In this document: one piece after another, positions 48,424 through 57,475 of the stretch | How positions within the stretch are numbered: position 1 is the first letter of the stretch | Layout of the letters: the number at the start of each line of letters is the position of its first letter | From: HLUCCA09 sp038745585 | Lineage (GTDB): Bacteria; Pseudomonadota; Alphaproteobacteria; Rhodobacterales; Rhodobacteraceae | DNA length: 64,000 bases | Assembly (NCBI GenBank): GCA_038745585.1 | Contig: JBCDLH010000012.1 | Coordinates: 1 to 64,000 of the forward strand | Reading direction: 5' to 3' | Program-made: the position numbers and the translations under genes | Notes under the pieces: model-generated | What the model was told of the DNA's origin: nothing | The model's input: the letters and a program-made list of their open reading frames with translations, nothing else | The model's database searches: none

Positions 48424-49413
48424 ATGAAAACAACGACCAAGCTTCTGGCCGCGACCGCGCTGGCGGGCACCGCATTGACCGGTGCGACAGCCGTCTCGGC
48501 CCAGGACGGACCGTCCATCGCAACGGTCGTCAAGATCGCTGGCATCCAGTGGTTCAACCGCATGGAAGAAGGCGTCAACCAATACGCGGCCGATACCGGC
48601 GCCAACGCATTTCAGGTGGGCCCGGCCCAGGCCGACCCGCAGCAGCAGGTCGCCCTGATCGAAGACATGATCGCCCAGGGCGTCGACGCGCTCGCGGTCG
48701 TCCCCATGTCGCCCGAAGCGCTCGAGCCGGTGCTCGGCCGCGCCATGGAAGCGGGCATCACCGTCGTAACGCATGAGGCCGCAAGCCAGCAGAACACGAC
48801 CTACGACATCGAGGCCTTCGTGAACGAAGATTTCGGCGCCAACCTCATGGAACAGCTCGCCACCTGCATGGGCGGCGAGGGCGAGTATGCCGTCTTCGTG
48901 GGCTCGCTCACGTCCCAGACGCACAATCAGTGGGTCGACGGCGCGATCGCCTACCAAGAGGCCAACTTCCCCAACATGACCCTCGTCGGCGATAAGAACG
49001 AGACGTTCGACGACGCCGAGAACGCCTATTCCAAGGCGCAGGAGGTCCTCCGCGCGTTCCCGAATGTGAAGGGGATGCAGGGCTCGGCCTCGACGGATGT
49101 CGCAGGCATCGGCCTCGCCATCGAAGAGCGCGGGCTGGAGGACGCGACCTGCGTCTTCGGCACGTCGCTGCCCTCCATCGCGGGACAATATCTGGAGACT
49201 GGCGCCGTGGACGGCATCGGCTTCTGGGATCCGTCCGTCGCAGGCTATGCGATGAACAAGGTCGCGCAGATGGTCATGGACGGTGAGGAAGTGACCGACG
49301 GGATGGATCTCGGGCTTGAGGGCTATGAGAACGTCACGCTCGACGGCAAGGTCATCTACGGCCAAGCCTGGGTGAACGTGAACGCCGACAACATGGCCGA
49401 ATACCCGTTCTAA
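48424..49413 (+). CDS. Sugar ABC transporter substrate-binding protein (RbsB/LsrB type)
   Basis: A 329-residue periplasmic protein. The signal peptide is residues 1-26 (LLAATALAGTALTGATAVSAQ). The type I periplasmic-binding fold follows: VVKIAGIQWFNRMEEGV, DPQQQVALIEDMIAQGVDAL, AVVPMSPEALEPVL, HEAASQQNTTYDIEAF, QGSASTDVAGIG and a late GFWDPSVAGYAM. That layout is shared with LsrB and RhaS binding proteins. Start has an AAGGGAGGAC ribosome-binding site. First gene of a six-gene operon ending in DhaK/DhaL-like kinases, so the ligand is probably a small ketose, polyol or related compound. Confidence 0.93.
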   Translation: MKTTTKLLAATALAGTALTGATAVSAQDGPSIATVVKIAGIQWFNRMEEGVNQYAADTGANAFQVGPAQADPQQQVALIEDMIAQGVDALAVVPMSPEALEPVLGRAMEAGITVVTHEAASQQNTTYDIEAFVNEDFGANLMEQLATCMGGEGEYAVFVGSLTSQTHNQWVDGAIAYQEANFPNMTLVGDKNETFDDAENAYSKAQEVLRAFPNVKGMQGSASTDVAGIGLAIEERGLEDATCVFGTSLPSIAGQYLETGAVDGIGFWDPSVAGYAMNKVAQMVMDGEEVTDGMDLGLEGYENVTLDGKVIYGQAWVNVNADNMAEYPF

Positions 49414-49426
49414 TCCAACGCCTTAC

Positions 49427-49451
49427 GGGCCGGGGGCATCGCGCCCGGCCC
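49427..49451 (+). terminator. Strong hairpin between the binding-protein and ATPase genes
   Basis: GGGCCGGG (49427-49434) pairs with CCCGGCCC (49444-49451), with a further GC/GC pair inside the loop. No T-run follows. It may protect the upstream binding-protein message or cut down read-through. Confidence 0.5.
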
Positions 49452-49474
49452 GCACCGTCGCACCGGACCCCACC

Positions 49475-50971
49475 ATGACCCAAGAGACGAGCCCCCCCTT
49501 CATCGCGATGAAGGGGATCGTGAAGCGCTATGCCGGTGTGACCGCCCTCGGCGGGGTGGATTTTACCGTCGCGCCGGGCGAGGCCGTGTGCCTCGCGGGC
49601 GAAAACGGCTCGGGCAAATCCACGCTGATCAAGATCCTCGCGGGCGTCGAGCAGCCCACCGAAGGCGAAATCCGGATCGACCGCGCGCTCGCCGGGCGGC
49701 TCGACCCCCGTGTCGCCTCGAATGCCGGGATCATGGTAATCTTCCAAGACTTCTCGCTATTCCCGAACCTCTCCGTCGCCGAAAACATCGCCTTCGCGAG
49801 CCAGCTCGCCGCCCATCGCAGCTTCTACGCGCGCGGCGAGGCGCGGCGCGTGGCGAAAGCCGCGCTGGAGCGGATCGGCGTCGACATCCCGCTCGGCGCC
49901 CGGCTCGAAGACCTGCCCGTCGCGCAAAAGCAGCTCGTCGCGATTTGTCGTGGCCTCGCCTCCGACGCACGCCTTCTGATCCTCGACGAGCCCACCACCG
50001 CACTCACCGAGCGCGAGGTGCGCCGCCTCCTCGACATCATCCGCAAGCTCAAGGAGGAGGGCGTCGCGGTCATCTTCGTCTCCCACAAGCTCGCCGAAGT
50101 CCTTGAAGTCAGTGAGAAAGTCGTCGTCTTGCGCAATGGCGAGAAGGTCGCCGAGGGCCCGGCGGCGGAGTTCGACGCGGCCTCGCTCACCTACCACATG
50201 ACCGGTCGCGAGGTCGCCGAGGCGGCCCCCGCCCCGCTCGCCCCCGGCGCCGAGACGCTCCTGACGGTTGAGAACCTGAGCAAAGACGGCTCCTTTCGCA
50301 ACGTCTCCTTCACGCTCGCCAAAGGCGAGATCCTCGGCATCACCGGCCTTCTGGGCTCCGGCCGCACATCGCTGGCCAAGGCGCTCTTCGGCCTCGTCGC
50401 CTCGGACGCGGGCCGCATCAATGTCAACGGGCAGGACGTGCCCCTCGGCGATCCCATCGCCGCCTCCGAGGCCCATATCGGCTACGTGCCAGAAGACCGC
50501 CTGACCGAGGGCCTCTTCCTCACGCAATCCATCGTGCGCAACGTCTCCATCGGGCGGCTCGACGCCCATGAAGCGAGCGGTTTCCTCAACCGCAAAAGCC
50601 TCATCGGCGAGGCCGCCGATTGGCTGCAAAAGCTCAAGGTCAAAGCACCCCAGATCGAGGCCCCTGTGCAATCTCTCTCGGGCGGGAACCAACAGCGCGT
50701 GGCGCTCGCCCGCTGGCTCGCCCGCGCGCCCCAGGTCCTGATCCTCAACGGCCCCTCCGTGGGCGTCGATGTGGGCTCCAAGGCCGATATCCACGACATC
50801 ATCCGCGAGCTCGCGACCTCCGGCATCGGCGTCATCGTCATCTCCGACGACCTGCCCGAGCTTCTCGTCACCTGCCACCGCATCCTCGTGATGCGCGGGG
50901 GCGAGATCGTGGACGAGACCGCCGCCGCCGATACGAGCGAAGACGACCTCGCCCATAGGCTGGCGTCATGA
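49475..50971 (+). CDS. Sugar ABC transporter ATPase with two domains (RbsA/LsrA type)
   Basis: A 498-residue ATPase with two nucleotide-binding domains. Domain 1 is intact: Walker A AGENGSGKSTL, the signature region LPVAQKQLVAICRGLA, and Walker B LLILDEPTTALTERE. Domain 2 is of the usual degenerate type: Walker A GLLGSGRTSLAKALFG, signature LSGGNQQRVALARWLA. Its Walker B reads VLILNGPSVGVDVGSK, with Asn-Gly where Asp-Glu is normal. It probably hydrolyses ATP at one composite site. It energises the two permeases that follow. Confidence 0.94.
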   Translation: MTQETSPPFIAMKGIVKRYAGVTALGGVDFTVAPGEAVCLAGENGSGKSTLIKILAGVEQPTEGEIRIDRALAGRLDPRVASNAGIMVIFQDFSLFPNLSVAENIAFASQLAAHRSFYARGEARRVAKAALERIGVDIPLGARLEDLPVAQKQLVAICRGLASDARLLILDEPTTALTEREVRRLLDIIRKLKEEGVAVIFVSHKLAEVLEVSEKVVVLRNGEKVAEGPAAEFDAASLTYHMTGREVAEAAPAPLAPGAETLLTVENLSKDGSFRNVSFTLAKGEILGITGLLGSGRTSLAKALFGLVASDAGRINVNGQDVPLGDPIAASEAHIGYVPEDRLTEGLFLTQSIVRNVSIGRLDAHEASGFLNRKSLIGEAADWLQKLKVKAPQIEAPVQSLSGGNQQRVALARWLARAPQVLILNGPSVGVDVGSKADIHDIIRELATSGIGVIVISDDLPELLVTCHRILVMRGGEIVDETAAADTSEDDLAHRLAS

Positions 50972-51062
50972 CGACGAGACCCGCGCAGACAAGGCTTCCT
51001 AAGGTGGAGCGCTTCGAGGTGAGGCGCCTGCAAAGGTCGCCGATGCCGGATTGGCTCACCCC

Positions 51063-52049
51063 ATGAAGCAACTCCTCACGCGCAACGAAACGCTCGTCGC
51101 CCTCGTCATCGTGGCCTTCTGCCTCGTCGGCACGCTCTCGGACCCGCTCTTCTTCACCGTCACGACACTCAGCGATCTCCTCCGCGCCTCCATCGTCATC
51201 GGCATCCTCGCGGTCGGCTGTGTGCTCGTGCTGATCTCCGGCGGGATCGACGTGAGCTTCACCGCCATCGCCGTCTTCGCGATGTACGCCACCACGATCT
51301 TCACGCTCGGCGTCTGGCCGGACATGCCATGGCCGCTCATCTTCCTCATCTCCATCGGGATCGGCGCGGCCCTTGGCGCCGTCAACGCGCTCTTTATCGC
51401 AGGCTTCGGCCTGCCCACCCTCATCGTCACCCTCGCCACACTCTCGATCTTCCGCGGGTTCCTGCTGACCTTCGTCGGCTCGGACCGGATCTCCGCCCTG
51501 CCGCCCGAGATGCGCAACTTCTCGCGCCTCGTGATCGCACGCGGCAACACGGAAGCCGGGAATTTCTACTCGCTCCCCTGGGCCTTCGCCGCCCTCGTCC
51601 TCGTCATCGTGCTGACGTGGTTCATCCTGCAGAAAACGATGCTCGGACGCTCGATCTACGCCCTCGGCGGATCGGTCGAAAGCGCGCGGCGGATCGGCGT
51701 CAATGTCCGCCGCACCCAAGTCTTCGTCTATGTCTATGTCGGCGCGCTCGCGGGCCTCGCGGGCATCATCCACGGCGCGATGGGCCGGATGGCCGACCCG
51801 TTCAGCCTCGTCGGCCTGGAGCTTTCCGTCATCGCCGCCGTCGTCCTCGGCGGCGCCCGCCTCATCGGCGGCTACGGCACGATCACGGGCACGCTCCTCG
51901 GCGTCGGCCTCATCGTCCTTGTGCAAAACAGCCTCATCGTGCTCGGCATCCCCTCCTCCTGGCAGACGGCCACCATCGGCCTCTTGATCCTGCTCGGAAC
52001 GGGCATCCCGGCCTATCAGGCCAAACGCGCCGCCGCGCGCGCCGGTTAG
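51063..52049 (+). CDS. Sugar ABC transporter permease 1 (RbsC/LsrC type)
   Basis: A 328-residue inner-membrane protein of the BPD_transp_2 family with eight to ten helices. Family marks are VLVLISGGIDVSFTAIAVFA, LPTLIVTLATLSIFRGFLL, GSVESARRIGVNVRR (ATPase-facing loop) and VVLGGARLIGGYGTITGTLLG. I use the ATG at 51063; an in-frame TTG at 51051 is possible, and neither has a clear ribosome-binding site. It lies 91 bases after the ATPase gene and 10 before the second permease. Confidence 0.93.
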   Translation: MKQLLTRNETLVALVIVAFCLVGTLSDPLFFTVTTLSDLLRASIVIGILAVGCVLVLISGGIDVSFTAIAVFAMYATTIFTLGVWPDMPWPLIFLISIGIGAALGAVNALFIAGFGLPTLIVTLATLSIFRGFLLTFVGSDRISALPPEMRNFSRLVIARGNTEAGNFYSLPWAFAALVLVIVLTWFILQKTMLGRSIYALGGSVESARRIGVNVRRTQVFVYVYVGALAGLAGIIHGAMGRMADPFSLVGLELSVIAAVVLGGARLIGGYGTITGTLLGVGLIVLVQNSLIVLGIPSSWQTATIGLLILLGTGIPAYQAKRAAARAG

Positions 52050-52059
52050 GGAGGACGCC

Positions 52060-53091
52060 ATGGCATCCATGACCAAAGTCCCCGCCCCGGGCCTTGTGAA
52101 CTCCCCGGAGTTCCGGCTCCTCATCATCGCCATTGCCGTCTTCGGCCTGATGTCGGTCCTCTCGCCTGACCGGTTCCTGTCGCCGCAGAACCTCACTTCG
52201 ATGGCGTTCCAGTTCCCCGAATTCGCGATCCTCGCGCTCGCCATGACGCTGGCGATGATGACCGGCGGGATCGACCTCTCGGTCGTCGGTGTGGCGAACC
52301 TCTCCGCCGTCTCAGCCGCCCTCCTCCTCGCCAACGTCGCGGGGCCGGAGGCGACGGGCGCCGCGGGTATCTTCTGGCTCTTTGTCGCGATCACCCTCGC
52401 TCTCGCCATCGGCGCCACGGCGGGCTTCATCAACGGCGTGCTCGTCGCCAATTACGGCCTGCCCCCGATCCTTGCCACGCTCGGCGCGGGCCTCGTCTTC
52501 ACCGGGATCGCCGTCGCCTTCACAGGCGGCTCAGCGGTGATGGGCCTGCCCCCTGCCATCGCCTTTATCGGCAACGAGACGCTCTTCGGTATCCCTTTCC
52601 CGCTGATCCTCTTTGCGCTCTTGGCCCTCGGCCTGCACATCCTGCTCACACGCACCTCGTTCGGTCTGAAGGTGACCATGTACGGTGCGAACCCCCGCGC
52701 CGCCTTCTTCGCTGCGCTCGACATCGACCGCATCATCCTCAAGGTCTACACTATCGCGGGCATGTTCTCGGCCACCGCGGGCCTTGTGATCATGTCACGC
52801 GCGAACTCCGCCAAGGCCGATTACGGCTCGTCCTACCTGCTGCTCGCTGTCCTTATCGCCGTCCTCGGCGGGGTGAACCCCTATGGCGGCTATGGGCGCG
52901 TGATCGGCGTCGTGCTCGCCGTCCTGTCGATGCAGTTCCTGTCCTCGGGCCTCAACATGCTCCAGGTCTCGAACTTCGCGCGCGAGCTCATCTGGGGCGC
53001 ACTTCTGATCTTCGTGATGGTCATCAACGTGGTCGATTGGCAGGCCCTGCGCCAACGCCGCCGCTCAGTCTCTTCGGGAGGAAAGACATGA
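52060..53091 (+). CDS. Sugar ABC transporter permease 2 (RbsC/LsrD type)
   Basis: A 343-residue partner permease with the same fold: TGGIDLSVVGVANLSAVSAA, LPPILATLGAGLVFTGIAVAF, LKVTMYGANPRAAFFAALDI, VLGGVNPYGGYGRVIGVVLAV. Its separate sequence implies a heterodimeric channel with permease 1. AGGGAGGAC precedes the ATG at 52060, and the stop overlaps the DhaK-like gene by four bases. That coupling ties transport to phosphorylation. Confidence 0.94.
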   Translation: MASMTKVPAPGLVNSPEFRLLIIAIAVFGLMSVLSPDRFLSPQNLTSMAFQFPEFAILALAMTLAMMTGGIDLSVVGVANLSAVSAALLLANVAGPEATGAAGIFWLFVAITLALAIGATAGFINGVLVANYGLPPILATLGAGLVFTGIAVAFTGGSAVMGLPPAIAFIGNETLFGIPFPLILFALLALGLHILLTRTSFGLKVTMYGANPRAAFFAALDIDRIILKVYTIAGMFSATAGLVIMSRANSAKADYGSSYLLLAVLIAVLGGVNPYGGYGRVIGVVLAVLSMQFLSSGLNMLQVSNFARELIWGALLIFVMVINVVDWQALRQRRRSVSSGGKT

Positions 53092-54089
53092 AAAAGATCC
53101 TCAACGCCCCCGCCTCGTACGTCGATGAGATGCTGGAAGGGCTCTGCGCCGCCCACCCCGAGCATTACGCCCTCTATGGCGAAACAGGCAAGGTCATCGC
53201 CCGCCCCTCCGGCGCGAAGTCCGGCAAGGTTGGGATCGTGACCGGCGGCGGCTCCGGCCACCTGCCCGTCTTCACCGGCTATGTCGGCCCCGGTCTCCTC
53301 GATGCCTGCGCCATCGGCGACGTCTTCGCCTCCCCCTCCGCCGAGCAGATGGCCGACGCGATCCGCGCAGCGAACGGGGGCGCGGGCGTGCTGCGGCTCT
53401 ACGGCAACTATGGCGGCGACGTCATGAACTTCGACATGGCGGGCGACCTCGTGGAATTCGATGACATCGAATGCACAACCGTCCTCCTCGCGGACGACGT
53501 CGCCTCCGCCCCGCCCGCCGAGGCCGAGAAGCGGCGCGGCGTGGCGGGCATGGTCTATGCCTTCAAGATCGCAGGCGCCGCCGCCGAGGAGGGCCGCGAC
53601 CTCGCCGGCGTCACCGCAATCGCCCAAAAGGCCGCCGATGCCTGTCGCTCCATCGGCGCCGCCCTCTCCCCCTGCACCGTGCCCCAGGCGGGCAAGCCAA
53701 CCTTCGAGATCGGTGAGGACGAGATGGAGATGGGCATGGGCATCCACGGCGAGCCGGGCGTCTGGCGCGGCAAGCTCAAGACCGCCGATGAAATCGCGGG
53801 CGAAATGATGGATCGCCTCCTCGCCGACATGCCCCTTGCCTCCGGCAACCGCGTGTCGGTCCTCGTGAACTCCCTCGGCGCGACGCCCCCCGAGGAACTC
53901 TACATCCTTTACCGCATCGTCAAAGCCCGCCTCGAAGGCACCGGCGCCGAGATCGTCATGCCCCTCGTCGGCCGCTACGCCACCTCGATGGAGATGGCCG
54001 GCGTCTCCTTCACCCTTTGCAAGCTCGATGCGGAGCTCGAAGCGCTGCTGAAAGCGCCCTGCGATTGCGCCTTCTGGAGTGTGCCGTGA
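53088..54089 (+). CDS. DhaK-like dihydroxyacetone/ketotetrose kinase subunit
   Basis: A 333-residue DhaK-fold protein. It keeps the substrate-binding features of DhaK: TGGGSGHLP (catalytic His), YGNYGGDVMNFD (catalytic Asp), ALSPCTVPQAGKPTFE, and GMGIHGEPGVW, whose His (about residue 220) matches the one that forms a hemiaminal with the ketone substrate in known DhaK. It should phosphorylate a small ketose together with the next gene product. Coupling to a sugar ABC transporter suggests an imported ketose such as erythrulose or a similar compound; this is inference. Confidence 0.92.
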   Translation: MKKILNAPASYVDEMLEGLCAAHPEHYALYGETGKVIARPSGAKSGKVGIVTGGGSGHLPVFTGYVGPGLLDACAIGDVFASPSAEQMADAIRAANGGAGVLRLYGNYGGDVMNFDMAGDLVEFDDIECTTVLLADDVASAPPAEAEKRRGVAGMVYAFKIAGAAAEEGRDLAGVTAIAQKAADACRSIGAALSPCTVPQAGKPTFEIGEDEMEMGMGIHGEPGVWRGKLKTADEIAGEMMDRLLADMPLASGNRVSVLVNSLGATPPEELYILYRIVKARLEGTGAEIVMPLVGRYATSMEMAGVSFTLCKLDAELEALLKAPCDCAFWSVP

Positions 54090-54691
54090 GCTTCGACCGC
54101 GCCGCCCTCCAAGCCGCCATCGCGCGCCTGAAGGACGCGATGGACCGGGACGCCGACGAACTCAACACGCTCGACGGCGCCCTCGGTGATGGCGACCTGG
54201 GCGTGACGATGACCCGCGGCATGGCGCTTGTTGCCGAGGGTGCCGCCGACCTGCCCGAGGACATGGGCCGCGCCCTCCTCGCCTGCGCCCAGGCATTCAC
54301 CAAATCCTCCGGCTCCTCTTACGGCACGCTCCTCGCCACCGGCCTCATGGCCGTCGCCAAGGCGGTCAAAGGCGAAACCGAGATCGCTCCGGCGCGCATT
54401 TCCGAGCTCACCGCCGCCGCCCGCGACGCGATGCAGGCCCGTGGCAAGGCCGAGCTCGGCGGCAAAACCGTCCTCGACAGCCTCGACGCCATCGCGCGCG
54501 CCACCGAAGGCCTCACCGACCCCACCGAGATCGCCAAAGCCGCAGCGCAAGCCGTCACCGATGCGCTCGACGCCTTCCGCGAGAAACCCGCCACCGTGGG
54601 CCGCGCCCGCATCTTCGGCGAAAAGAGCATTGGCCTGGACGATCCCGGCATGCTGGCCATGGCCCGCATCGTCCAAGCCGTCACCGCCTGA
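54086..54691 (+). CDS. DhaL-like ADP/ATP-binding kinase subunit
   Basis: A 201-residue DhaL-fold protein. The metal-binding Asp cluster is LDGALGDGDLGVTMTRG (about residues 30-45), with Leu where many DhaL proteins have His. KSSGSSYGTLLATGLMA and ELGGKTVLDSLDAIA are the nucleotide-site motifs. It starts at a GTG (54086) that overlaps the DhaK stop. There is no PTS-type DhaM or fused C-terminal unit, so an ATP-dependent two-subunit kinase is likely. Last gene of the ABC operon, ending at a bidirectional terminator-like repeat. Confidence 0.92.
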   Translation: MSFDRAALQAAIARLKDAMDRDADELNTLDGALGDGDLGVTMTRGMALVAEGAADLPEDMGRALLACAQAFTKSSGSSYGTLLATGLMAVAKAVKGETEIAPARISELTAAARDAMQARGKAELGGKTVLDSLDAIARATEGLTDPTEIAKAAAQAVTDALDAFREKPATVGRARIFGEKSIGLDDPGMLAMARIVQAVTA

Positions 54692-54707
54692 CGCAACGGC
54701 AGAATTT

Positions 54708-54772
54708 GAGTATTTTGACCAAGCTGATTGAGGGGGCGCAGCGCTCTCCCCATCACCTTGGTTCAAATACTC
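54708..54772. terminator. Inverted pair of TATTTT elements, bidirectional terminator
   Basis: Copy 6 of the family is double. GAGTATTTTGACCAAGCTGA and, inverted, GAGTATTTGAACCAAGGTGA face each other around a GGGGG/CCCC stem. It lies exactly between the convergent 3' ends of the DhaL-like and aldo-keto reductase genes. This arrangement is the best clue that the family ends transcription. Confidence 0.65.
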
Positions 54773-54788
54773 AAAACGGCGCAACGCC

Positions 54789-55871
54789 TCACACGAGCGG
54801 ATCATCTCCGCCATAGTGCCTGTCGGGGTAATCCGAATGGAGCGCCTGGTCGGCTTCGGTGAAGCGGGGGCGGGCGAAATTGTGCTGGTGCCAATAGGGG
54901 TAGTGGAGCGGCAGGCGGCTGACGTCGTTGAGGCGTTGGAGGTCGGCCTCGGTCAAATCCAGACCCTCGGCCTTGAAATTCTCCTCGAATTGCGCCGGCG
55001 TACGCCCGCCCACCACGAGCGAGCTGATCGCGGGGCGCGTCAGGAGCCAGGCGAGAGCGACTTGGGCCAGTGTCGCGCCGTGGGGGGCGGCGATCTCGGC
55101 AAGGGTGTCGACGATGCGCCAAAGCCGGGCAGTGTCGCGGATCGGCGGCTCGTTCCAGCCCGCTGCCTGGCGCGAGCCCGCAGGCGCTTCGGCCCCGGCG
55201 CGGTGCTTGCCGGACAGCAGACCGGCGGCGAGGGGCGACCAGACCTGCACCCCGATCCCCTGATCCACCGAAAGCGGCAGCAGCTCATACTCCGCCTCCC
55301 GCGCCTCCAGCGTGTAGTGGATCTGCTGCGCGGCAAAGCGCGCGCCGCCCGCCCTGTCGGCGGCCGCGAGCGATTTCATGATGTGCCAGCCTGAGTAGTT
55401 CGAGCAGCCCGCATAGCGGATCTTGCCTTGCCGCTGAAGCGTGTCGAGCGCGGCCATCGTCTCCTCGACCGGCGTCGCCCCATCCCATTCGTGGATGTAG
55501 TAGAGGTCGATATGCTCGCGCTTGAGCCGCTTCAGCGACTGCTCGCATTCCCGGATCAGCGCCCAGCGCGAGGCACCTTCGTCGTTCGGCCCCTCCCCGA
55601 TCCGCATCCGCGCTTTGGACGTGACCATGACCGCGTCGGGCTTGCCTTTGAGCGCCTCGCCCAGGATCTCCTCGGACGTGCCCATAGAGTACATGTTCGC
55701 CGTGTCGAACATATTCACGCCGTGGTCGATGCAGAGATCGACCAGCCGCTGCGCCTCCGCGCCCGCCTGGCTCCCCACCATCCCGAAGGGCCCTTCGCCG
55801 CCGAACGTGAACGTGCCCATCGTGATCGCGGAGATCTTGAGGCCCGTCTTCCCGAGATACCGATACTCCAT
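54789..55871 (-). CDS. Aldo/keto reductase
   Basis: A 360-residue NADP-dependent reductase with a TIM-barrel fold. LGKTGLKISAITMGTFTFGG opens it. The catalytic tetrad is seen in MFDTANMYSMGTSEE (Asp, Tyr), MVTSKARM (Lys) and LYYIHEWDG (His). GCSNYSGW and the C-terminal SSLVVGGRTPAQFEEN complete the family. It may interconvert an aldehyde or ketose and an alcohol in the island's pathway. It lies four bases after the FGGY kinase gene, so the two are cotranscribed. Confidence 0.93.
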   Translation of the reverse strand: MEYRYLGKTGLKISAITMGTFTFGGEGPFGMVGSQAGAEAQRLVDLCIDHGVNMFDTANMYSMGTSEEILGEALKGKPDAVMVTSKARMRIGEGPNDEGASRWALIRECEQSLKRLKREHIDLYYIHEWDGATPVEETMAALDTLQRQGKIRYAGCSNYSGWHIMKSLAAADRAGGARFAAQQIHYTLEAREAEYELLPLSVDQGIGVQVWSPLAAGLLSGKHRAGAEAPAGSRQAAGWNEPPIRDTARLWRIVDTLAEIAAPHGATLAQVALAWLLTRPAISSLVVGGRTPAQFEENFKAEGLDLTEADLQRLNDVSRLPLHYPYWHQHNFARPRFTEADQALHSDYPDRHYGGDDPLV

Positions 55872-55875
55872 CGCC

Positions 55876-57366
55876 CTACCCTCCCAAAACGCCCTTGGCG
55901 GCCGGATAAAGCGCCAAGTACCGCTGATAGATCTCCTCATACCGCGCCACGTTCGCCGGGATCGGCTCGATCACGCGGCCGGGATGGACCATCGCGGCGA
56001 TCCCCTCGTCGATGCTCGCGAAATGTCCCGCACCGTGGGCGGCGAGCACCGCCGAGCCTGTGGAGGGCGCATCGGGCGAGGCGGGGATGCGCACGGTCAG
56101 GCCCGAGGTATCGGCGTGGATCTGCATCCAGAGGTCGGAGGCCGAAGCCCCGCCGCCTACGGTCATCTCGGTCGAGGTGTAGCCCGCGCGCTGAAACGCA
56201 TCGAGGATCGCGCGCGTGCCGAAGCCGATCCCTTCCATGATCGCGCGGAAGATGTGGTGCTTTTCGTGCGCCAGCGTCAGGCCAAGGATTGCCCCACGCG
56301 ACAGAGGATCGGTGTAGGGCGTGCGGTTGCCCTGGAAGTGGTCCTGCACGATGAGGCCGTCTGCGCCGGGCTCCAGGGCGGCGGCCTTGGCGTTCAGGTC
56401 CTCGAAGTCGAGCCCGCCTGTCAGCCGCCCGAGCCAATTGACGATCGAGCCGGTCGAGGTCTGTCCGCCTTCGACAATGTAGCGCCCCGGATAGACGATA
56501 TCGGCATAGGCGCCCCAGACGCCGGGCGCGCTGAGCGGAGCCTCCGTCACGCCGAATTGCAGGTGCGAGGAGCCGGTGATGAGCGCCAATTGCCCCGGCT
56601 GCGCGACACCGAGGCCGATCATCCCGATGAGCGCGTCCGCCCCCCCTTGGACCACCTTGACTTTGGTCGAAAGGCCTAGCGCTTCGGCGGCTTTCGGTGT
56701 CAAAGTCCCGATGACCTCACCCGGTGCCACGACGCGGGGCGGCCATTTGTCGAGCACCGCCTCCAGACCGAGCGCCGTCGCGAGGCTCGCTGCCCAGCCT
56801 CCCTCGCGGTTCCGGTAATGCCAGCGCAGGCCGACATTATCGAGGCTCGCCGCCCATTCGCCGGTGAGCTTATGGGTCAGGTAATCCTGATACTCGCAGA
56901 TGCGGAAGGCCCGGTCGAAGACCTCGGGCTCGTTCCGCTTCAGCCAGAGTGCCTTGGGCAGCATCCACTCGGCAGAGACGGGGCCTTGGCCGGCCGAGTT
57001 CAGCTGCAGTGCTGGGTCACCCGTAGCAAGCACCGCGTCGGCTTCGGCATCCGCGCGAACGTCCATCCAGATGATCGCCGGGCGCAGCGCGTTGCCGTTT
57101 TCATCGAGCGCGACGACGGTGCAGGAGGTGGTGGCATAGGCGATGGCGTCGATGGCAGCGGGGTCGACCCCGGACTGGGCGATCGCGGCGCGGGAGGCGG
57201 TCATGAAGTTTGTCCACCAATCGGCCGGGTTCTGCTCAGCGCGGGCACCGGCGGAAAAGGCGGTGTCATAGGGCTCGGCGTGGCTCGCAAGGCAGGTGCC
57301 GTCCAGGTCGTAGACACGCGCGCGCAGGCTCTCCGTCCCGCCGTCGGCGGTCAGCATATAGGCCAT
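55876..57366 (-). CDS. FGGY-family carbohydrate kinase
   Basis: A 496-residue sugar kinase with two actin-like domains. The N-terminal phosphate loop is LTADGGTESLRARVYD, IIWMDVRADAEA lies in the sugar pocket, and the catalytic Asp is in VVQGGADALIGMIG. ITGSSHLQFGV and MTVGGGASASDLWMQIHAD are the FGGY C-terminal motifs. It resembles ribulokinase- and polyol-kinase-like members, but substrate cannot be read from sequence. The ATG at 57366 has GGGAGGAG upstream. Two different sugar kinases in one island (this and DhaKL) suggest a branched pathway. Confidence 0.93.
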   Translation of the reverse strand: MAYMLTADGGTESLRARVYDLDGTCLASHAEPYDTAFSAGARAEQNPADWWTNFMTASRAAIAQSGVDPAAIDAIAYATTSCTVVALDENGNALRPAIIWMDVRADAEADAVLATGDPALQLNSAGQGPVSAEWMLPKALWLKRNEPEVFDRAFRICEYQDYLTHKLTGEWAASLDNVGLRWHYRNREGGWAASLATALGLEAVLDKWPPRVVAPGEVIGTLTPKAAEALGLSTKVKVVQGGADALIGMIGLGVAQPGQLALITGSSHLQFGVTEAPLSAPGVWGAYADIVYPGRYIVEGGQTSTGSIVNWLGRLTGGLDFEDLNAKAAALEPGADGLIVQDHFQGNRTPYTDPLSRGAILGLTLAHEKHHIFRAIMEGIGFGTRAILDAFQRAGYTSTEMTVGGGASASDLWMQIHADTSGLTVRIPASPDAPSTGSAVLAAHGAGHFASIDEGIAAMVHPGRVIEPIPANVARYEEIYQRYLALYPAAKGVLGG

Positions 57367-57475
57367 CTCGCTCCTCCCCTGACGATCAGCTCAAGCGTAT
57401 CAAATCAGAGGGTGGGGGGCGGCGCCAGCGGGTTTGGGGGGAGGTCGCGCGCCTTGGGAACCCCGAGGCTGGAAC

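Noticed and set aside
47090..57366. A true lsr (AI-2) operon
   Set aside because: SorC regulator, LsrB/A/C/D-like transporter and FGGY kinase recall lsr, but lsrF and lsrG are absent and DhaK/DhaL-like kinases are coupled to the transporter.
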